From: Caprimulgus europaeus
Taxonomy: Eukaryota; Chordata; Aves; Caprimulgiformes; Caprimulgidae
NCBI GenBank assembly: GCA_907165065.1
Contig: OU015534.1
Span: 10,795,686-10,859,685, forward strand
Direction: 5' to 3'
DNA length: 64,000 bases
The position numbers and the translations under genes were made by a program. The notes under the pieces were generated by a model, which worked only from the letters and a program-made list of their open reading frames with translations, searched no databases and was not told the DNA's origin. Shown here in pieces: positions 28,442 to 42,000 of this stretch; within the stretch, counting starts at the first letter, position 1; each line of letters begins with the position of its first letter.

Positions 28442-31434
28442 CTAAAGAAGAACAAGAACAAACTGAGTTTTGCAGCAATTCAGCTTACCTTTTTTATGAA
28501 AAAAATAAAAAAATAAAAAACCCACCGAAAACCTCCTCTCTGATGTGAAGTCAGGGCTAGCAGAGAGGACAAAATGGAGGCACTTTCAAAGGCAGACACT
28601 AGGAAATAACATTGCAGTACACAGATGACATAAAACTGGTGCATATATAATTTTTTTTAATCCTTCTGACATAGAACTAGAAATAGGTGTGTGCAAAGGA
28701 AATGAGCTGAAATGAAGCAAGTCCTTACATATTTATGCGTTTTGAATCCCAAAATAACTTTGTCTTCCTCCTCTTTTCTGTCTCCCTGCTCACTCAGAAA
28801 GGAAAAATATCTTTTAAAGACCGGAAAGATGCATTGTTCCCATACTGCCAAAATCTGCATGTGGACTCTGATGTAAATTCAAAACTAAGGGCTCAACCTT
28901 TGCATAAGGTGCATGTCAAGTACAAACAGAATGCAATAGCTGGCCTTGCTATTACAGAAAGTGTCACACACCTGATTTAGCACAAATTCACAGAAGTAGT
29001 GTTCTTCTGTTACTAAAGGGAGGATGAAAAAAGATTATGCAAAGTTAGTTGTCACTTTGAGCCTGGGCTTCTCTCTCATCCTTAGCACTGTGATATCCAA
29101 GCATTTTCCCTGTGAAATCCAACAGAGCAAAAGTTCAGCAGGATCTTCCATTTGCTACTGACTTTATAGCTGCTGCAAACAGCAAGCTGTTCACAGTGGC
29201 AATTTTTTTTTATTGAAAAGGAAGGCTTTACAGCGTGTCCCAACATCCTCACAATCTATGTTTTTGGTCAAACTGTTAAAAACAAAACAAAACAAAACAA
29301 ACTGCATTCAGGATGAGCTCCAAAGCTGGCTAGCTGATTTCAGCAAAATCTGAGGAAGTTACTTCCCAAGTTCATCTGTGTCCAAACTCATTTATGTTAT
29401 TTGTTTAAAAAGAAAACAAACAAAACCAAGCACGCAATGTTGGTTAAAGGGCTGACTATGTAGGAGGAATGGATGTTTTCAAAGTCAAGCATTCACACAG
29501 CATACTATCCCAAAATACATCTGCCCTCCCCATGTTATCATTTTCCTCAGATAGTCCCAGCTGATGGTTGTGTTCACACAGAAAGTTTATCTTTTCAGTT
29601 TCTTGCTTAGCTTCTTGAGCCATATTTTTGTAGATTTAGAGCAGACAACAACCATCACACTTGTTTTACAGAAAGACATAAGAGAGCAGTTGGAGTGATC
29701 CTGACCTGAAGGACATTGTACACCAAGGACCTGGTGATCCACCTAACAGTTAACCTGAGTAGGTCCAAGACCATCTCAACTCGTGCTGCACTTCATGCCA
29801 GCGTGGCCTTCAGGCCTGTGGTGTGGGACACACATCCCACAGCTGCAGGATAAGCTCAGCAGATAGTTGTGAGAGGGGACTCTGCAGGCAGCTCCCTCTT
29901 GGTACCTGAGATTGCACCACCTACATGTCCTTGGCTTTATCTAAAAAAGCAGGAAGTTCTCATGTGAGCATCCTTTCTGTTTGACAGTAGAAATGATGAA
30001 TAGAGTTGTTTTCTTCTAAGAGAATCTAATAGCTTGAGTGACTGAAACAGGGTAACCCTTTCATGTGCAGGATCTGCACAGTGTGCTGTGTGTGAATCAG
30101 AGGAGGTCTGTTCAATACTGCACAACTCAGGCCTCCCAGCACCTGAAGGGATATAAGATTATCAGTGCTATCCTCTTTCTTTATAGGGTTAGATCTAACA
30201 AATAGCATTTGAGATGATACTTTACAGAGTCTGAGTGCCCTTCTTGTAAGGATTGTAACAGACCAGCAACTCTGATGCAAAACAGCAGTTAAACAAACTA
30301 ATGGCTCTGAATTAGCACTGAGATGTATTAAGTCCAGATGTTAGTGCTAGAGGCAATTATTGGTGAACCAAACCATGGATGTACATCTATTTTTTGGGGT
30401 ACAGAGTCGGAAAATGAGGAATGATAATGACAAGAGTATTTTCTTCTATTTGAATTTGCATAGCAATTTTGTAGTCAACCACATGCAAGTGTTTTTTACC
30501 TGCATTTAGTTGCCTAAATAAAGGTATCTTCTTACACCTTGCAATACTAGACTTAAGGCTTTTTGATTCACATTGGCCTATATATTTTGGTTCACATTGG
30601 CCACATTATTCACAACACAAGCATACACTTTACACAACCATGTTACACAATCATCTTCAGTGCAGCACTTCAGCCCAGAAGACAAGGTACATGTTTAATC
30701 AATAACTAGCATCAGCACATTTTCTAAGAACCATCTTGCTTCATGTAACACTGTTGTATATTAACATCACAGAGAGAGCAGAACTACAGCCTCTGGAAGA
30801 CTGGAAACATGCCAGAATTAGAAACACTGGAAGAAAACACACTAATTAATATTTTCCACTCAGATTCTTCTCCTAATAAGGAGATGTAAGATAACTACAG
30901 TGTTTGCTAGTCATCATTATTTGGTCATTAAAAAGCTGGAAGTCTCTTTTTAGAAAAGCAAAGACAAAAATAACCACAGAAGCAAACTAATTCTGGACAA
31001 GTAAGATGTGGTTTTGGCTGAACAATACCCACCCATCACCACATTCACATAAAAGAAGTAAAGCTCAGAGCAGTTCAAAGGCAGGGCAGCAGCCTGGCTA
31101 GGAGGATACATGAATAACCAGAAAAGAGTAAGCTACACCTGTGCATCAGCCCACAACAGCTCATTTTTAATTCAAAGCAAAGAGTCTCCTACCACCAAAA
31201 CGCACATAAATATGCATTAAATTAATATGCATCGATATGCAAATAGGTGCACATTCAAAATACAGAAGTCCTTGCTATTGAATCGCTCTTGCCCCACAGA
31301 AGGGAGGCTCACCCTCCGTGTTTTGGCTGCCCCAGAGGCGCCAAGCGTGCCCACCTGCCGCTTATCGGGGCGGCGCAGGGGGGTCCGCCCGCGGCGGGGG
31401 GCGATAAGGACATGCCGCCCGCTGCCCCACTCAC
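28442..31434. other. AKR1A1 intron 1
   Basis: 3 kb with an AAAAC simple repeat near 29279-29300. A GC-richer stretch at 29650-29935 looks unlike its surroundings and may be an old repeat. An AT-rich symmetric motif with an octamer (ATGCAAAT) lies at 31210-31245. No gene seen. Confidence 0.45.
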
Positions 31435-31960
31435 CGCGCGCCGCTGAGTACTCGCCGCCCGCTTACACCACTGCTCCCGCCTGTTACACCGACGCTCTCG
31501 CCCGGCTCGGTGCTTCCGCTTCCGGCGGGGAGCTGCGGCCGGACGGTCCGGCCTGGCCCCAGTGGGACCGCCCTGGGATTGCCGATGGTCAGAGCGCCTT
31601 GCAACCCCTGCGCTGATCCCGGGGCGGTGGGGTACGAGGCGGCCGTGACCCAGCTCCAGCAGCGCGGGGTCGTCCCTTTCGGGAAAATAACGACTAAAAA
31701 TCCAGCAACGAGGGTTTCCGCAGGGACCGGGGCAGCGGGCCCCTTTCTGGCCCTTCACCGTGGCGGGGCTTTGGCGGGTTTTCCCTCCCGCCACGGTGTG
31801 TGACCCTCGGGGGTGCGGGGTGCCCCGCGGCCCCGGCTGCCGTAGAGCCGTGCGGGGCTGCGCCCCCGGCACCGACCTGCTGCCGGGAACTCGCTTGGGT
31901 TTGCTCTGTTTGTTTTTCTCTTGCTCCCCGTCCGGTTCCTATCAGGAAGTTCACAGCCGG
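31290..31960. other. CpG island over the AKR1A1 promoter
   Basis: CpG-dense block reaching about 400 bp upstream of exon 1. Open frames occur on both strands without recognisable domains. A divergent noncoding transcript is possible but not shown. Confidence 0.7.
31435..31540 (-). other. AKR1A1: AKR1A1 noncoding exon 1 and promoter
   Basis: On the minus strand a GC-rich segment ends GCGCG|GTGAGTG at 31435, a strong donor. Upstream, CCGGAAGCGGAAGC (31525-31512) gives two adjacent ETS/GABPA-type sites and there is no TATA box. The 5' end is inferred. Confidence 0.55.
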
Positions 31961-34900
31961 GCGGGTGATGGATCCGATGGACTGCACCGCGCAGAGGGAA
32001 ACTCCCGGTGCGAACCTAACGGAGAAGGACTGCGGGAAGTGTGTGCCTTTACAGAAAAGTCTCGTGTGCTGTTTGTCTTGGCCTCTTGAAGCTGTTTTTA
32101 CGTGCAGGAAGACAGAATTTCCCCAGTTTTATTTGCAGCCCTAAATAATGGGAATCCAGGGAAAGTGCGAAGCCAGTTACACTCGTTTTGCTTCAGCTTT
32201 TGTGCTAAAAGGCTCATAAAGAGAAGGGGCACTTCCCGAGAGGAGGCTCCTTTTGTTGCAGGTGCACAAGAATGCATTTCCTTATTTGCCCAAGAAGATC
32301 GAAAGTCAGATTAAAGCGGAGTGGTTTTAGCAGAGTGCTTACTGGGCAGGTACAATCTTCCTGTCGTAGTCAAAGACACAACCTGCAACAGTACCAGACT
32401 TTGGCCTGTAACTGGCAGTAGACTGTACATCTAATCTTAAACACAACTAAAGAAAATTATAACTGGCTTTGACTTTTCCTCTAGGCTTCTCTTTTTCTAA
32501 GTAATGAACATTCAGAATTTCAAAATAGTAAGATGACATCAGAAATAAGGCAATATATATATATATCCAGCAGGGCTTTGAAGAGGCTGTTGCTTATTTC
32601 CAGAAAGATAATTCTGCTGCAGATTCTTTGCTGTTGTGACTTGAACTGCTCAGGAGGATTAAAGGCACAAAGGTTAATTAATCTCTTGGGCATTCACATG
32701 ACCAGATTTTTCTGTTGTGAAGCATGTTTTGATAAAATACAGGGAAGTGGAAAGAGTACAAGGATGAGACAAGACAAAAGTAACAGAAGAAATAGAAAAA
32801 TGAGAAGAGGAAAGGATAAAAGGGGAGGAAACACTGCTGGGCTTGATTTAATTTTAGAGACCCTTCCAATCACAAACCCATTTGAAAATCCACAGTCTTC
32901 ATGCAATAGAAGATGCTTGAATTATATTAATATCATATATCAAAGCTAACAAACCTAAGCCTCCAATAATGTAATAGAGGGAAAAGGTAAGGAAGACTAA
33001 AACATTTTGTCATAAAAAGGCAGTGATTATCCCAACATACAGTAATAAAATTTGTTAATTAAAAAAAGATATGCAGAGAAGGAAGAGGTAATGCAAGACA
33101 ATTTGACCTAGAAATACTGTCTTCACTTGAGAAAAACGAGGAAAGCAAATATGTGCATTGAATATTTAATGATATGTAATTGTTTTAATTAAAAGTATTG
33201 TGTACCAGGTGCTTGTGCATAAATGCCCCACGGCTTGGGAACATGTTGTTGACTTTTCAGCTGACTTTTTGCATATACCGTATTAAAATGTCCCCACGTG
33301 GCTAGGCTTTTACTCTTACTGTGCCCCTGAGGGTACTGTGTGTACACAGTAAGTTCAGGATCCAGGGGGCTGTCTGCACGTGCAGTGGTCAGCTCTACAC
33401 AACGTGGCTGATGATGTCCTGGCTGGCTTTAGAGGACATGCATGGGTCATCTCTGCTGTAGAACAGATGTGTATATGCTCAAGGGGCATGCCCAGCATCT
33501 CCAGTTGCCCATTTCACACAACTGTTCCAACTAGGTTAATCTTACTTTAGAAGTCCTGGATACACTTATATAAAATCCTCAAATTATCTTCTGACAAAAT
33601 GCATGGCAATCCAAATGTATGGTAGTGTTCTGAACTAGGACCCATTTCTTTGGGGGCCTTTGTTTTTACACACAGCAAGGGTTTTGTTTTTCACATCAAG
33701 GACCATTCGCAGTCAAGATACGTGGGAGATACTGTGATCAAAATGGTACATGTAAAATCTGGCATGGCCACCAATTTGGAAATCTTTGGCTAGTTTCAGT
33801 GCTGCAGCACTGCAGGGCCAGCCAGCTCCTCTTTGTTAGTACATAAACCACTTACTGTGGCCATAGCTGTATGGATGGGTGCAAGGAGGCCAACACTGGG
33901 GCTTCTGATGCTCCATGCTAATAAAGTACAAGCTGATCCTGTCTGGCAGCTATTTTAGCAGAACACTACATCATGGTTAATCGTCTGTGTGAAGAACAGA
34001 GTGTGGAGAAGCAAGGTGTGGAGAGAACTGTCCTACCTGCTTGGGTAGACATTCCCTTCCTTTCTTGGTGAACTTTTTTTTTTTAAATCTACGTAACATC
34101 TTGCATCTAAAGATTGAGAAAGGCTACAGAAGCCCACCTCACTGAACAAGGAGTGGCCCTGACAATTTATCACTCCAAAACCTCCAGAAACTGATGTTTG
34201 GAAAGACTAGCTCAGAAACTAATCAAAAATAATGAGGCCATGGACATATGAATGGCAATGCTTAAGGCACAAACCTGGAACAAGCTGCATTGTGGTAGCT
34301 ATGCAAAATGAGTATATTATGTATCTGAAAGTGTGAGAAATGAGCATAACAAGCAATAAAGGAATCTGAAACCATGAGAAAGTCATTACTGCTTTGTCCA
34401 TTGGTAAACATCCTAGAGTTGCAGTAAGCCTACGTTGTTGTAGAGGTTTAATTAGGACTGCCTGGCCTTTCAGGCTTTAATCTGTTCAGAGGTTCGTGGC
34501 CTGAGTTGATAGTTAGGTATATACATGTCCCAATTTATAGACCCCAATTGTCATCACAACATTGATGTTAAGAAAGTAACAAACTTCTTTCTGTAAAGAT
34601 TAAGCACGCTGTAATGATAGAACCACCAGCAGATAAAGTATTTGCATTAAGGTGAGCATAGTTTTTTTTTTTTTCCCTGAGTACACATATACATGTTATT
34701 TTGCTTTTATTATTTAAGGAGTAATTTAATCCGGTACTGAAACCAGTCATCTCTTGGGTGAATCATCACATGGCTATGGTCACCCAGCAACACTACACAG
34801 TGATGCAGATTATAAACATTTAATGTTTGTTGATCCTTTGTGGTTTTCTCCTCATTACAATTTATAATCAAGTTTCAACAGGTATAAGGAACACAACTGT

Positions 34901-35790
34901 AAACCGCAAAACAGACAAGGTGTAAAAATCAGTTCGTAAACAGATTTTATCACTTTTGACTAAAGCAAGCAGTTTTGTCATTGATATCTCCTTAATAGCC
35001 TTTAGTATTAATTATTTAATAAAACTTTTATATTTAAATTCAGGGTTTGGTCCTCAAAAAGTACCACACTGCTTCAACTCAGTCTTGGATCCAAATACAA
35101 CACTTATAAGCATTCACTCAGGCTCAGTATCCCTCAAAGTAGCTTCACTCTGAGAATGACTCAAAACTCCCTGAAGTGAGTATTGTATGGTCCAACAAGG
35201 GTTTCCATCCTGCCCCCAAACTCAGACATTAGTCTTAATCTAGTTCTCAGCTTTTTTGCTGACTTGCATGACTCAGACCAGTCTTCCCACTGATGCAAAA
35301 GAATCAATGAAAGCCTTGGGAATTAGTATCAGGTTGAGGAGCCAGTCCATAATACAGAATGACAGGATAAAGATTTGACTGCACACCTGTGTAACTCTGT
35401 GAATGCATATTGCTTTGTTAATAGAAGGTCTGAATTTATTGATTCTGAAGTCAATGGCCAACTCCAATTCACCTAAATGGCATGTCCAGTCATTTCTGAT
35501 TCTCTCTCCAAATCCTGTGTACCCTCTGCCTCTTTGATGACTTTGAATAATTACAGCTTTCATATATTAAGGCATTAAAAAAGCAATTTCTTTTTGCAGG
35601 AAGCCATCTGAATCATCTTCCCCGTAACTGTTTACAACCATCACACTGGGTACTTCCACATCGCCTCCCGGGAACCCAGAGAATTATCTCCATTTATTCA
35701 AATTCTTTTGGTGCTTTCAACAGTCCGGGGCAGTGTCTTCATTTAGATAAGGCGGTGTAACTCCGCTACCGATCCACACACCGACGATCC
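31960..35790. other. AKR1A1-PRDX1 intergenic region
   Basis: 3.8 kb between two divergent promoters. It is mostly AT-rich, with no coding exon, RNA gene or clear mobile element that I can support. An AP-1-like TGACTCAG lies at about 35270. Confidence 0.5.
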
Positions 35791-35795
35791 CCGCC

Positions 35796-35810
35796 AATTT
35801 GCCGAGTCAC
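35796..35810 (-). promoter_or_regulatory. Antioxidant response element (NRF2/MAF) of PRDX1
   Basis: The minus strand reads GTGACTCGGCAAATT, which fits the extended ARE consensus RTGAYNNNGCRWWWW at every position. It lies about 85-100 bp upstream of the PRDX1 TATA box. PRDX1 is a known NRF2 target in mammals; binding here is inferred. Confidence 0.7.
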
Positions 35811-35893
35811 GCTGCCGTTGCAGGCGGCCGCGCTGCCAGCGGCGGGCAGGGAGGGGCGGCGGCGGGGCCCGTCTCCTCGCGAGACCGGGCGGG

Positions 35894-35899
35894 TATAAA
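35894..35899 (+). promoter_or_regulatory. PRDX1 TATA box
   Basis: TATAAA within CGGGTATAAAGGGG, in a GC-rich promoter. It places the start site near 35924. Confidence 0.75.
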
Positions 35900-35923
35900 G
35901 GGGCGGCGCGGCGGGGGCTGCCG

Positions 35924-35965
35924 CAGTTCGGAGTGTGCTGCGGTCTGATCTGCTCGGCTCTTTGT
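35924..35965 (+). other. PRDX1: PRDX1 noncoding exon 1
   Basis: Short GC-rich leader ending CTTTGT|GTGAGTG, a strong donor. The 5' end is inferred from the TATA position. It contains no ATG. Confidence 0.6.
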
Positions 35966-38935
35966 GTGAGTGCGGGGGGCGGGAACTGCGCGGGCGCGCG
36001 CTTGCCGCGGGGTGGTGTTCATTTGGGGTTCTGTACAGAACGTTTTTCCTTTTTTTGTTTGATTTTGCTATTTTATTTTATTTTTTCCCCTCCCCCTCTG
36101 CGCGGATGGGGTCTTGAGCGCATCGTGCGGGGCGAGCTCTAGCTCTCTGCGTCCCCCCCGCCCCGAGGAGCGCTCTGCGGGGGGTGCCGCTTTCTTCCCT
36201 TGTTCTATTTTCTTCTATTTTTGTGCGGGAGAGGGGGCGAACAACTCTCCCCTTCGCGGGGCTTTTATCAGCTCTCCCCGCGGTGCCGCACGGGAGGGGC
36301 CGCAGCGCGCCTGCCGGGAGAGGAGCGGCCTCGCCCCGCGGCTCCCCCGCTCGGCTGCCCTGGAGGCCTCGGCTCCGCGGCGGGTGACCGGCGAGCGTGT
36401 CGATAGCTCGCTGCTGAGTCTTTAAAAAACCCCAAGCGCTGGGTTCAGCGTGGTGGGGGCAGGCAGGGGGGCAGGTGTCCCTGACACTGAGCGGTGGGGC
36501 TGCGCAGGCGAACGTTTTGATCGCGCTTCGGAGCTTTTTCGGCAAAACGAGTGTCGTGGTCTGTGTGTGTCTGGCTGCGGTTTGCCTGAACCGAGAGATG
36601 ACGGCAATATCGCTCCTTTCTGACCGCTGCTCGGTAGTTTAACCGCATTTTTGTGACAGTCTGAAGGTAGCAAAGTGGAAGGCTGATGGTGTGTTTTAGT
36701 TCAAGATATCCTAAAGGTATGAGTTACTAATTAAGAGTGCCAGCCTGGCTTATTACAACTGCAATTTGAAGATAATGGAGACTGTGTGCAGCTCTGAGCA
36801 GCTGAAGGATATTCTGACCTGACTGAAGTGTACTTGATCTGCAGTGTCCATTTTCCTTTCCTCTAGAATGAAAGGAAATAACATACCGAGCCTGTGGTCT
36901 GTCCCACTGCGGGTTAGGAAATGCTGTGGCTAAAAATCCGAGCAGAACACATAAGAAGGCGTGCTGACCCTGCATGGAAAGGCAGGCGTGTTGGCAGGTT
37001 GCAGTAGGTGCTCCAGGAAAACAGATGGTTCTTTTGCAGGACAGGGCAACTGAAATCTCCTGCCAATATTAAAAATTTTTGTCTTACCTAAAAAGGGGGC
37101 AATAACTTCTAGTTTAGAAAGGGGAAGTATCAAAGAGCAGTCTGACAGCTTTTATTTGACATTGAATGCCTAGTAAAATACTCCAGGGCATTGCTGCTGG
37201 AACAAATATAGGACTGGCATAGTACCGAGCAAAGGGATGACCTTGAGCTTGAGTACTGGAAAAGAACATAATTCAGTCACAAAATGTGGGGTCACGTGCG
37301 CCAGGCAAACCAGCTCTTGCTTATAAGATAAAACTCACTAGTTGGAGGCATCTTAAATATTGTGCAGTGGCTGTCCCCACATCCCTCTGAGAAAACTGGG
37401 CTTTCAGGATTCCACCCTCATTCATGGCTACATGTGATGGTTGTCAGAGGGATTATCGATGTCTTCCTGCTCGACTGCCTCAGTACAATCCTGTGAATAC
37501 TATGAAGTTCTGGCCAACTTCACTCCTAAGACTCACTCCCAGTCTGCTGGAGTTGAAGACTAAACCCTTGGATGAACAAGGGGATGAAGAGCTTTGTTGC
37601 AAAAGGCAGTTAGAAACTCTGAACAGGTTGGCACTACTCATTACTGTCTGCATACTATCAGGGTATGCAAGAGATTCTTTCAAATGTAAAACTTGCTGAA
37701 AAGACTCTAAACTGATTAGTTTAAACTTGGATTGAAGGCTAAATGTTCATGACTTCTGGGCTAGTTCTCCAGGAAGAAATTGGCTGGCAAGGGGGAAGGA
37801 GCCAAGAAATGAGGTGCTCTCAACCTTTTTTAGAATAGACTTAATGCCTTGCAGGCAGGACTTGGAAGAATCCCTGAATCTCAGCTTTCCTTAGCAACAG
37901 GAGTCTCATGCTAACATTTCAGAGGTTTTTTATCTCCAGAGCACCTAGTGCTTGTAGCTGTGTATAGAATGAATGACTTAAGTGAAATCACTTCTAAGAT
38001 TTTGTGAGTCAAAGAAACGAGGTTCATAGTTACCTGTTTGAAAGATTATACTCTGGAGGTAACTGGAATTCTAAAGTGGTATGCTGCATTCCCAGACTGA
38101 ACAAAAATACTGTACAGGGTGTACAGTGTTACAAGGGTTACAAGTGACTAGCCTTTTGGGGCAAGCAGCCAGAAAGAGTCCTCTTGTCCTTGTTTATCCT
38201 TTTACTCTTCAGTAGACCTGGGGGGAGGTGGGAGAAGATCACCTGGCTGTACAGGCTTAAGACTTGGTGAAAATTTTAATTGCTAACATAGAATGCAATT
38301 CCCTTCTATACCATGAGCCTTTCTAGTTGCAAATAAAATGAGGTTTAATTGTTTGAAAGGCTAAACTGTAGTTATGCAGAGTACTGTTCTCTGGAGATTA
38401 GCAAAAGTTCTTTTCTTCTGGAATCAACAGAAGATAAAGTTTTGAGGTATTAAATTCCCTTTTAAACTTGAACAAGGATCTCCTCAACAAAAGTTCTAAA
38501 ACCTAGACTTGCTAACTAAGCACTGGAAGACTTACTGAATACTACTAAAGCTCTAGAAGGCTATCCCTTCTCCAGACTGGTGAGCTGCTGCTGGTCAAAG
38601 ACAACCACTACTGTATCACCAGGAGACTAAGGAGCCATAGATGTTGAAGTGCTAGTGATCTATGTAGTGGCTTGATCTGTGTATCTAGACTGTGATTATT
38701 GAACTGCATCTTACTGTGTTGCTTCTTCAGGAAAAAATGCTAGTGTTTGTCACCTGGACTGCCCAGGTGACAAAGCTAAAACTATTTTCATTCTTAAGCC
38801 TTGTGATGCAAGATCAAATGCTGATAAACTGTCTTTGGTTTTCAGTCTGAATTATTAAGATACTTTGAATAAATGCTTACTTCCAGGTGCTAAGGTACTA
38901 TTATTTAAACTGTGTTGTTATTAACTCTTACCTAG
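35966..38935. other. PRDX1 intron 1
   Basis: 3 kb. The first 600 bp are CpG-island sequence and the rest is AT-rich. Small open frames such as the one at 37424-37699 have no splice support or known domain. Confidence 0.55.
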
Positions 38936-39052
38936 ATTAAATCAAGATGTCTTCAGGAAATGCTTTCATTGGCAAACCAGCCCCTGACTTTACTGCCACA
39001 GCTGTAATGCCAGATGGACAGTTCAAAGACATCAAACTCTCTGACTATAAAG
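38936..39052 (+). CDS. PRDX1: PRDX1 exon 2 (start codon)
   Basis: Acceptor TTACCTAG|ATTAA, 11 nt of 5'UTR, then ATG at 38947; donor TAAAG|GTAATC. It encodes [20 protein letters not shown] then [15 protein letters not shown]. Confidence 0.97.
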
Positions 39053-42000
39053 GTAATCTTATGTGCTTCTCTAATTCCACAGATATAATCTGGTTGTGTG
39101 CAGAAGTGGATGCATCTTTGACTTGGATTTGAAGCAATAGTGACCAGTTGTGCAGTGGTTCTCGGTGATAGCTGGAGTGTGCTTGGGAAGCTGTCAGCAA
39201 CATGGCTGAATGTCCCAGCTATGCTAATTGTAGCTAAGTAGCATAAAACTCCTCTAAACTGTGATCTTGGATCAGGCTTATTTGTCCTGTCTATCATACT
39301 GTGAGACCGATGTAACATCTCCAAACTATGTGGAATAGCAAGATCTTCTCTTGTAGGCTTTTTGTCAATGGAAAGTGATTACTTCCTCTAACCAATGAAC
39401 TTCCTTTTTTTTAAAGTACATGCAAAAGGTTTGACTTGCTGAAAAAGCTTACTAAAATCAAAGGGAAAGCCTGAAGTATTCAAGTACTAATGTGGATGTT
39501 CTTACAAAGAGATATTTCTAACTGGAAGCTGCAGGCCTCAGACTGTATTGGGGTATTGAGTACATATAGACCAGTCACCTTCTCAAATTAAAGTCTCCTT
39601 GGCTTGTAGCCTTTCAGACCTGTGGCATTTCTGCATTCTGTTAGTTGTCAACTATAGAACCTTCTTGTATAGGTACTGGGTATATGCTGGGCAGGCCTAG
39701 TGGAGTAGACCCTGGAGATAGGCATTCCCTGTCAAATTTGACAGTCTGGTTTTGGAGACTTCAGTTGAGTAGGATTCTGTGAGGTTAGCTGTAGAGTGGC
39801 CTGGAAGAGTGTTGTAAATGGTAGTTGGCTGAAGTGTAAATCCTCTAGGTGCTTTATGGGCTTGCCACCTATATAGCAAGTCTTAACATAAAGGCATCTG
39901 TAGTTTGTCATTTAGTCTTTAACGGTAGTATTGTATCAAGCCCTTTCTCCTCTATCAGTATTTGAATGGTTGATATTGAATATGACAAGGTAAGAGATTA
40001 ACTGGTTATATTGCTTTTCTAGGAAAATATGTTGTGTTCTTCTTCTACCCCCTGGACTTCACTTTTGTCTGTCCAACTGAAATTATTGCATACAGTGACA
40101 GAGCTGATGAATTCAAGAAAATTAACTGTGAAGTAATTGGAGCTTCTGTTGACTCTCACTTCTGTCACCTGGCCTGGTAAGAATCAGCCTTTTAACCTAG
40201 TACTGCCTAGTCTCTGTTCTTGCAGGAACTGAATCCTGAGTGTAGTATCAAATAAAGGCACTTGGAAAGTATTGGTAGTGCCAGGTGCTTCTGAACAGAA
40301 CAGAGCATACCATTCAGTTTTTGTTGCCTCATGGCAGACCAAGTCTGATACTGCAGAAAGGATCAACTTCTGTGGTACCTTACACTTCATTCTGAACTGT
40401 CCATATTTTTAACATTTAACTTATTTCCTGTAGGATCAACACTCCTAAGAAACAAGGTGGTTTGGGTACTATGAATATCCCATTGATTTCTGACACAAAA
40501 CGTGTCATTGCCAAAGAATACGGAGTACTTAAAGAGGATGAAGGTATCGCATACAGGTAATATGCAAGAAGATAAAGTTGCTATTGAAGTTTTACATTGC
40601 AATATATGGAGTAGGTCAGATGAACACAGAGCTTGCATGTACTTCAGCAAGCTGAAGCTGTTAGCTACTTGAGATGTAAACTGCATCAAGCTATGAAACA
40701 CCCTTACAAGAGGAGATGCTACTTGGTTCTCCTTAGTGTTTAGACTTCATGGTTTTGGTAAGCTAGATAAATGGCTGCTGCTTTCCTTTGATTACCTATC
40801 TGCACAGTGCAGGAGTGTCGTGCAGTTGAGCTGCTGCAAGTACTGGTAATGCAAGACCTTACACAGGGTTAAAAGTGATGACAGGTATTAAATGATTAAA
40901 GTACAGATTAATTAAAACCCAAGCCTTATGTTTTAGTTGACTGTTCAGTTAAAGTTGCTGAGGGAGCTGAACTTCTGCCATAATAGAATACTAGACTTGA
41001 GTTTTTGGAAGTCACTTCAGTCTAAGCAGTCTTTGAAAAGCTGTGTTTAACTTGAGGGCTTTTTTTTTTTCCTCTTAGGGGTCTGTTCATAATTGATGAG
41101 AAGGGGATCTTGAGGCAGATAACAATCAATGATCTTCCTGTTGGCCGTTCTGTTGATGAAACCCTCAGACTTGTCCAGGCCTTCCAGTTTACAGATAAAC
41201 ATGGAGAAGGTGAGAGGAGTTCTTCTTTCTAATATTAAATGTTTGGGGTTTTTTTAGAGAACAGTATTAACTAGGCAGGTTAAATCAAAGTTTACTGAAA
41301 GGTACTAAGGAAATGTATCAGTCTGTGCACAGCAAGAAATTGTGCCTCTTGAAATGCAGCTGATTGTGTAAAGCTACTTATTGAAGGACACTATAGTGCT
41401 ATATTTAGCCTATTCCAGTTAATTATGCATTGAGTACTTGCAGATGTTGAAATATCACTTAATTCAGTTTGGTGCTGATGTCTTGTCAAGCACATAGCAG
41501 TTGTCTGTCTTTCAGTTAGACACAGAAAATACTTGAGACAGAAATGAACACATAATAACTTAGCCTGCAAGGGTAAGCATAACTTAGATGCTGCTCTCAG
41601 GTTTGGAAGGTTGAGACCATTAGTACTCGTGCAGTGTTTTATGCAGGCTGTTAGACAAAGCATTTAAGTTCCCAGAAAGCCTGCTGATCTTTCTGTCCAT
41701 ATGTAGTGAGGGGAAAGTATGAGTTACCTTGTGCCCATAGTTAGAGTGATTAAGGTGCTTGAGGCTTGTAGCTTTTCTGCAGGAATTAAAAAAAAAAAAG
41801 GCGTATGAAAGGTTTGAACCAGGTTATGGAAACTCAAAATTGCTATGTAGGTATTGGTAGTCTTCAGCTGTCATTAACATGACATGTGTTGCTGCTGGTC
41901 ATACTTAGCTTGCTTCAGAACTGGTAAATCAATGTCAGCTTTTATTAAAACAGGCTGTTGTTGTGGGTGTGCTACAGCCTGAAGAGAGTCAGTGTTTCTG

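Noticed and set aside
29650-29935. GC-richer stretch in AKR1A1 intron 1 considered as an exon or repeat
   Set aside because: No long frame with splice sites and no repeat family I can name. Left as unexplained intron sequence.
31227-31872. Open frames over the AKR1A1 promoter island
   Set aside because: Low-complexity composition artefacts overlapping a noncoding exon and ETS sites.
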